DNA of 64,000 bases from Paraktedonobacter carboxidivorans (GTDB taxonomy: Bacteria > Chloroflexota > Ktedonobacteria > Ktedonobacterales > Ktedonobacteraceae). The position numbers and the translations under genes were made by a program. The first letter of the stretch is position 1. Each line of letters begins with the position of its first letter. Below the pieces are notes generated by a model. It was not told the origin of the DNA. It worked only from the letters and a program-made list of their open reading frames with translations, and ran no database searches. Location of the stretch: positions 62,001 to 126,000 of the forward strand of contig JBEVTI010000007.1 in NCBI GenBank assembly GCA_041156125.1, written 5' to 3'. Shown here one piece after another: positions 59,966 through 64,000 of the stretch.

Positions 59966-60492
59966 TGATCGGTAGAGTCTCCTTGGGAATATGTATAGAT
60001 AGCTCGCAAATGATTGAGGGCGCGCGAGAGCAGGGTACGTACAGCCCCCTCGCTCTTCTGCAATTGCAGGCCAATCGCTTTTGAGCGCAGTCCATAGGCA
60101 AAACGCAGCCAGAGCACTGTTTGGTACTGTTCAGGCCAAGTCGCAAAATGTTTGTGTAAAAGCAGGTGATCCTCTTTAAGGAGCGCCATCCGCTCTGGCG
60201 AATGCTCGTCGGTGGCAACAAGTTGCTCAATAGTCATCTCATCCAGAGGAACGGATGGATGACGGATGCGCTGGCGGTAGTGGTCCACCAGCTTGTGGTG
60301 GGCAACATGGAGCAACCAGGCGCGCTGCTCCCCTGCGGGCAGTGTGAGTGGTACCTGTTTTTCGATGGCGCGTAAGAAGACCTCTAAGAGCAGGTCCTCC
60401 GCGTCTTCTTTGCTTGCCAGATACCTGCGCAAGTACAGAAGAATCGCCTGTTCGGCCACGCCAGGTGCGTTCCCGTTCCCTCGTGGATGCAT
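59956..60492 (-). CDS. ECF RNA polymerase sigma factor
   Basis: 178 residues with region 2 (ILLYLRRYLASKEDAEDLLL, VFLRAIEK, then WLLHVAHHKLVDHYRQRIR) and region 4 (FATWPEQYQTVLWLRFAYGL, SKAIGLQLQKSEGAVRTLLS). The N-terminus is a little shorter than in most ECF factors. ATG 60492 has GAGGG seven bases upstream. The Kelch-repeat membrane protein follows with a ten-base overlap, an arrangement usual for a sigma factor and its membrane-bound regulator; because that partner is broken, control of this sigma factor may be lost. Confidence 0.9.
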   Translation of the reverse strand: MHPRGNGNAPGVAEQAILLYLRRYLASKEDAEDLLLEVFLRAIEKQVPLTLPAGEQRAWLLHVAHHKLVDHYRQRIRHPSVPLDEMTIEQLVATDEHSPERMALLKEDHLLLHKHFATWPEQYQTVLWLRFAYGLRSKAIGLQLQKSEGAVRTLLSRALNHLRAIYTYSQGDSTDHAE

Positions 60493-61146
60493 ATGTCTAC
60501 CCTCGTCAAAGTATGAGATCTCATCCTATCTACCGTCACAACCAGCAAAACGTGACACCCACAACGATATTGATTACTTTGACGATTGTTTTCTCTGCCC
60601 TACCCAATCTTTTAGTAAGTGGCTGAGTTTGTAGACGGCTTTGTCGTCTACAAACTCAGCCACTTACTAAAAGATTGGGTAGGGCAGCCGCCAGGGTACG
60701 GAAGTTTTGCCCTCACTGCACAGTAAAGCTCAAAAAAGATGCCAGTGAAGCGGCTTCTACTGCTGCTTCACTGGCATGAAAGCGTTTGGATCTCATTCAA
60801 GACTTCTCTGCCCCCGCGACCATCCTAACTTAAGCGTATAGAACTATACGCTTACCTATTCCAAGCTCATCCGAGACTCCTCCGCCCCTGCGACTGCCGA
60901 GTGCTAGTATAGCATGGGGAGCGGCAGAAGTCGATGGTTTGCGAGGCAGGATTTTTATGCCTGGTTTGGCGGCAGAAAAAGTATAGGTTTTTCGGCTGTA
61001 TTCGTCTCAGACAGCCTCTAGCCATATGCGAGGCAGCGAGCTTGGAGAGACCATCGCTTCCTGCCTCGCAAATCAGCCCAGAACTGAACGCAACGCCATA
61101 CCTGACCACGTAATGTGCCTGGCTTGTGCGCCACCGTGGTTTATGG
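60493..61146. other. Intergenic region with several palindromes
   Basis: About 650 bases with no supported gene. Apart from the 43-bp palindrome it holds inverted repeats at 60739-60751/60765-60777 (13 bp), 60831-60840/60845-60854 (10 bp), 60938-60951/61059-61072 (14 bp) and 61027-61036/61061-61070 (10 bp). Confidence 0.6.
60595..60687. repeat. 43-bp perfect inverted repeat (longest in the window)
   Basis: Bases 60595-60637 pair exactly with 60645-60687 around a seven-base loop GCTTTGT. It lies 100 bases upstream of the sigma gene start and about 460 bases after the next gene's stop, so it need not be a terminator. No T-run. Confidence 0.85.
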
Positions 61147-61899
61147 CTACTGTTCGTTTGGCCGGTACTGGTCCTGCGTGGCATTGGAAGGAGCAGGATT
61201 GCCATTGGCCAGGGGTTCGGAATTGGCATACAGCGTACTGGGGCAGGCAGTTGCGCGCCAGAACTCTTTGCCTGGCGTATAGGGGAATGCGCTATGCTCG
61301 TCGGTCTCACCATGCTGCATCTCCTCAAAGAAGCGTCTGACGCGCGCCTCGCGTAGATCATAGGTCTCCAGCACGCGCACCAGTGGCGGCTCGGCGGGCA
61401 TGGGCGTCGCGGGCGCGTCAGGACTCGCCGGAAGGGAGGCAAAGCTATGTGGCAATCCGGGGAAAGAGCCTGGCCCGCTCTGCCAATCTTGAGCAGTAAA
61501 GGCAGGCAACCCGGCACAACTTTTGAACTCCTGGGCAAAGCTTGACAGGCTCGGCGGCGGTGCCTCCATGGGCGCCTTGCTGACCAGCAAAGAAGGCGCG
61601 AGCGACAGGATAGTAAACAGTAACAATGGCACCAGCAAGAGGTACCAGAAAGAGAGGCCAAGCAGCGCGACAAGCAGGCTGCTACTAACAACCAGCAGTG
61701 TGGTTAGAATAAACACAACACGTAGCGAAAGGGCATCGACCAGTAACACCAACCAGCGCCTCTGCATCAGCCAATCCCGGCGCCGTTGAGCAGCTTTGCC
61801 TGTTGCCACTACCCGGCGCATACTGCTCGGCCAGACCGCGCTACTCACCCTGTTCACCGAACTGCGCGGGACTTGTAAACGGCTGTCGTTATGCTTCAT
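61147..61899 (-). CDS. Membrane protein of unknown function
   Basis: About 250 residues from ATG 61899, which has GGAGGAG upstream; the longer frame before it is not accepted. A basic N-terminal part (about 50 residues) leads to two hydrophobic segments (about 52-75 and 77-100), followed by a soluble proline-rich tail of about 150 residues (APPPSLSSF, SPDAPATPMPAEPPL) with a short helical region. Family unknown. A role tied to division or envelope is only suggested by the neighbouring min genes. Confidence 0.65.
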   Translation of the reverse strand: MKHNDSRLQVPRSSVNRVSSAVWPSSMRRVVATGKAAQRRRDWLMQRRWLVLLVDALSLRVVFILTTLLVVSSSLLVALLGLSFWYLLLVPLLLFTILSLAPSLLVSKAPMEAPPPSLSSFAQEFKSCAGLPAFTAQDWQSGPGSFPGLPHSFASLPASPDAPATPMPAEPPLVRVLETYDLREARVRRFFEEMQHGETDEHSAFPYTPGKEFWRATACPSTLYANSEPLANGNPAPSNATQDQYRPNEQ

Positions 61900-62700
61900 T
61901 ATTGACTCTCCTCCTCCACCCAACAGGAACACTTCTCGCGACACTGAAGTGCAGGTGCAGGAATCCTGCACTCCAGCCTGGAGCGCGGAAAACTTGACCA
62001 CCAACCACCTCAACCTCACTATGTGTAGTATGCATGCACCACACTTTGCAGTCTGACAGACAAATAGAAGCTTCCACCACGACCACACCACAAAGGTCTG
62101 GCCAGCCATAAGCTCCGGGCCTGCGAACTCGCCCTCCAGCTTCACCTTTCACACCTCGTGCCAGGGCATCCAGGCTACCCACAACCAGCACTCCACACCT
62201 CCCCGCCAGGTCTGCCCAACACGCCACACAATCCACCCTACATCAGATGAAACCAGCGTTTGTTTCTACTGCAACCTCACAACATCCCCATTCGCATTAT
62301 TCCCTACACACAGCAGCCATCCTCTCACTCCCTACAACCCCACAACCACCCCAACGAAAACATGCGATGGCCCACACTTTCGCCAGTTACCACGCACCAG
62401 CACTTCACTATCGCGCAAAGGGGAATTGCTCCTGTCATCCCGAAACAAACCGGGCCGACTATTTTTTCATATACGCTCCTCACCATTCCCTCTTGTAGCA
62501 ACCCTCGCGCCTCTTACGCGCTCTCTCTTGTCTACATTCCTATTGTACTGGTCTGTAACCTGATCGCGGTTACGAAGCTATAGAGATTGAGTTGAGAAAT
62601 CGTCTTTACACTGGTAAACTTCTTAACCTTTTATAGATTAATTTGCTTCTTTATATACCTCATAATCAAGATATAGAAAAATCTGCACGTGCTGGACCTT
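61900..62700. other. Long non-coding stretch with strong strand composition skew
   Basis: From about 61970 to 62560 the plus strand is poor in G and rich in C and A (for example the stretch around 62290-62360). Its minus strand carries runs of G, with GGGG, GG, GGGG and GGG between 62355 and 62329. No open frame with a ribosome binding site was found. Such skew suggests a transcribed non-coding RNA or a repeat, but neither can be proved here. Confidence 0.5.
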
Positions 62701-62772
62701 TTAGCAGAGGAAAACGCCGAGTTTGCTTGGATTGCGCGCAATCCAGGCAAACTCGGCGTTTTCCTCTGCTAA
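62701..62772. terminator. 36-bp nearly perfect palindrome after minE
   Basis: The 72 bases 62701-62772 are self-complementary around the centre (62736/62737) except one G.T-type pair. It ends three bases from the minE stop and should terminate the min operon. Confidence 0.8.
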
Positions 62773-62775
62773 GGA

Positions 62776-63126
62776 TTATTCTTCATCCATGGCTTCAATT
62801 TCCACGCGAACGGTCTCGCCGCGCAGGGCATTAGCCGAGGGCGTATATGAGGGCGGGTCCCACTCAAAGGCAATCTTCTGGCGCTTGATCGGGACATTAG
62901 CATAGAGCTTATCCCAATGATCCTCACGCGCCAGAATCAACTCGACATTCTGTTCATCGATATCCAGGCGACGCGAGATAGCCTCCATTAGATCAGCTCT
63001 GATCAAATCCAGGATAGCGGGGCTAAGTTTGATACGATCCTGGACCAGGACAACTTTCAAACGTTCCTTTGCCATTTCGCCAGGAGTAAGCTTCTTCCGA
63101 CCATTCATAAAAGCAAAAACACCCAT
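62776..63126 (-). CDS. minE: Cell division topological factor MinE
   Basis: A 116-residue MinE. The N-terminal membrane/MinD-contact helix region reads AKERLKVVLVQDRIKLSP, followed by the topological domain ILDLIRADLMEAISRRLDID and EQNVELILARED. A C-terminal tail of about 40 residues is longer than in E. coli (88 residues). MinE stimulates MinD ATPase and drives its oscillation. AAAGGAGG precedes the ATG. It follows minD after 26 bases. A minC gene is not seen downstream; if present it would be upstream of minD, outside the window. Confidence 0.93.
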   Translation of the reverse strand: MGVFAFMNGRKKLTPGEMAKERLKVVLVQDRIKLSPAILDLIRADLMEAISRRLDIDEQNVELILAREDHWDKLYANVPIKRQKIAFEWDPPSYTPSANALRGETVRVEIEAMDEE

Positions 63127-63152
63127 ACCTTCGTGCCTCCTTTGCAGGATGG

Positions 63153-63980
63153 CTATGAACGCACGCGCTTTTCAGCCAGCGCAGGCCCAAATCCCATCAG
63201 GCTGCGCAAGCGATCTACCAGCGTGGGCGCCTCTTCGACTTCATCCAGGGGCACCTCCACCCCCATGATCCGTTGCGCGGCATTGATAAAAGCTCGCCCC
63301 GCTCGTGAACGTTTCTCGTATACGACCGGCTCGCCTTTATTTGTGCCAATGATGATCATCTCATCCTCTGGCACAATGCCCATTAGATCAATGCCCAGTA
63401 CTTCCAGCACGTCAGCCACATCCATCATATCTCCACGTTTCACCATCTCTGGACGCAGGCGGTTTAGAATCAGGCGCGGCTCCGGCTTGCCAGCGGCCTC
63501 TACCAGACCAATAATCCGGTCGGCATCGCGTACCGAGGCCATTTCAGGATTGGTCACAATGATAATCTCATCAGCCCCTACAATGGCATTACGAAAACCC
63601 TGTTCAATTCCTGCCGGTGAATCGATCAGGACAAAATCGAACTCATGGCGCATTTGCTGGCAGAGCTGCTCCATCTGCACACTATTAATCGCATTCTTAT
63701 CACGGGTTTGGGCCGCGGGTAGGAGATAGAGTTCAGGTGAGCGCTTATCCTTAATCAAGGCCTGGCGCAAACGGCATTGGCCCTCTACCACATCGACAAG
63801 ATCATAAACAATACGGTTCTCCAGGCCCATTACAGCATCCAGATTGCGCAGACCTATATCCGAGTCAATAACCGCAACCTTCTTGCCGTGCATAGCCAGC
63901 GCTGTACCCAGATTCGCCGTGGTGGTCGTCTTGCCAACGCCACCTTTGCCCGATGTGATAGTTATCACCCTGCTGTCCAT
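63153..63980 (-). CDS. minD: Septum site-determining ATPase MinD
   Basis: A 275-residue deviant Walker ATPase. SGKGGVGKTTTTANLG is the signature lysine motif, VAVIDSDIGLRNLDAVMG the switch I/A' motif, and DFVLIDSPAGIEQGF Walker B. The C-terminus (LVDRLRSLMGFGPALAEK) resembles the amphipathic membrane-targeting helix. MinD recruits MinC to the poles and is displaced by MinE. ATG 63980 with AGGGAG at six bases is preferred to ATG 63986, which leaves no space. Its 5' flank reaches the window edge. Confidence 0.95.
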   Translation of the reverse strand: MDSRVITITSGKGGVGKTTTTANLGTALAMHGKKVAVIDSDIGLRNLDAVMGLENRIVYDLVDVVEGQCRLRQALIKDKRSPELYLLPAAQTRDKNAINSVQMEQLCQQMRHEFDFVLIDSPAGIEQGFRNAIVGADEIIIVTNPEMASVRDADRIIGLVEAAGKPEPRLILNRLRPEMVKRGDMMDVADVLEVLGIDLMGIVPEDEMIIIGTNKGEPVVYEKRSRAGRAFINAAQRIMGVEVPLDEVEEAPTLVDRLRSLMGFGPALAEKRVRS

Positions 63981-64000
63981 TGGCATCTCCCTAAAGCAGT

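Noticed and set aside
60867..62145. 274-codon minus-strand frame and the long upstream extension of the membrane-protein gene
   Set aside because: The 274-codon frame is an arginine/serine-rich shadow of the real gene, and the extension past ATG 61899 runs through the skewed non-coding region without a start signal.

Overview
The window looks like a piece of chromosome from a Ktedonobacteria-like member of the Chloroflexota. This is an inference from gene content: a membrane module of NfeD, flotillin and PspA, a large DUF4012 protein whose N-terminus resembles transposase helix-turn-helix regions, CopC-CopD fusions, several ECF-type sigma factors and XRE/MerR regulators, all in moderately GC-rich DNA. 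No rRNA, tRNA or CRISPR array was seen. About 45 intact genes and four decayed loci were recognised.

Region by region. 1-9 kb: the end of tatA and all of tatC, a three-gene minus-strand operon (two one-pass or two-pass membrane proteins and an MFS transporter), a GlsB/YeaQ-type membrane protein, a repeat-rich surface protein, and two tandem rhomboids of which the second (TPR-fused) lacks the catalytic histidine. 9.2-14.8 kb: a compact Tn7-like transposon with recognisable ends, tnsA, tnsB, tnsC, tniQ and one membrane-protein cargo gene. The tnsA/tnsB junction looks like an internal deletion. 14.9-18.1 kb: a decayed SMI1/KNR4-like gene, an alpha/beta hydrolase, a methyltransferase and a GT2 glycosyltransferase. 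18.4-25 kb: an XRE regulator, then NfeD, flotillin and PspA (a membrane-microdomain and envelope-stress set), and facing them a pseudo-receiver/PATAN/roadblock protein preceded by a tiny membrane protein.

25-32 kb: rpiA, panC-panB, then meaB, a B12-binding mutase subunit, an Eco57I-like DNA methylase and RNase III on the minus strand. 32-38 kb: a CopC/CopD fusion, a BNR-repeat lipoprotein, a beta-propeller surface protein and a Rho factor that lacks its N-terminal RNA-binding domain. 38-48 kb: a sigma-like factor, a P-loop kinase-like protein, a MerR/GAF/degenerate-GGDEF regulator, a broken ABC transporter and valS with a likely leader. 48-58 kb: the DUF4012 protein, an ABC1/UbiB kinase, an MBL hydrolase, a Nudix hydrolase, an FAA hydrolase and a two-domain extradiol dioxygenase. 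58-64 kb: an ECF sigma factor with a decayed Kelch-repeat membrane partner, an unknown membrane protein, and minE/minD.

The most striking structural signal is a series of long, nearly perfect inverted repeats, with stems of 19-43 bp, each of a different sequence. Most sit just past gene ends. One lies inside a coding sequence, one between divergent genes, and one re-uses the last codons of a gene. They probably act as terminators, but their length and perfection suggest that a templated process makes or repairs them. A second layer of dispersed, decayed repeats (a MITE-like element and a GC-rich hairpin repeat) is scattered in the same gaps.
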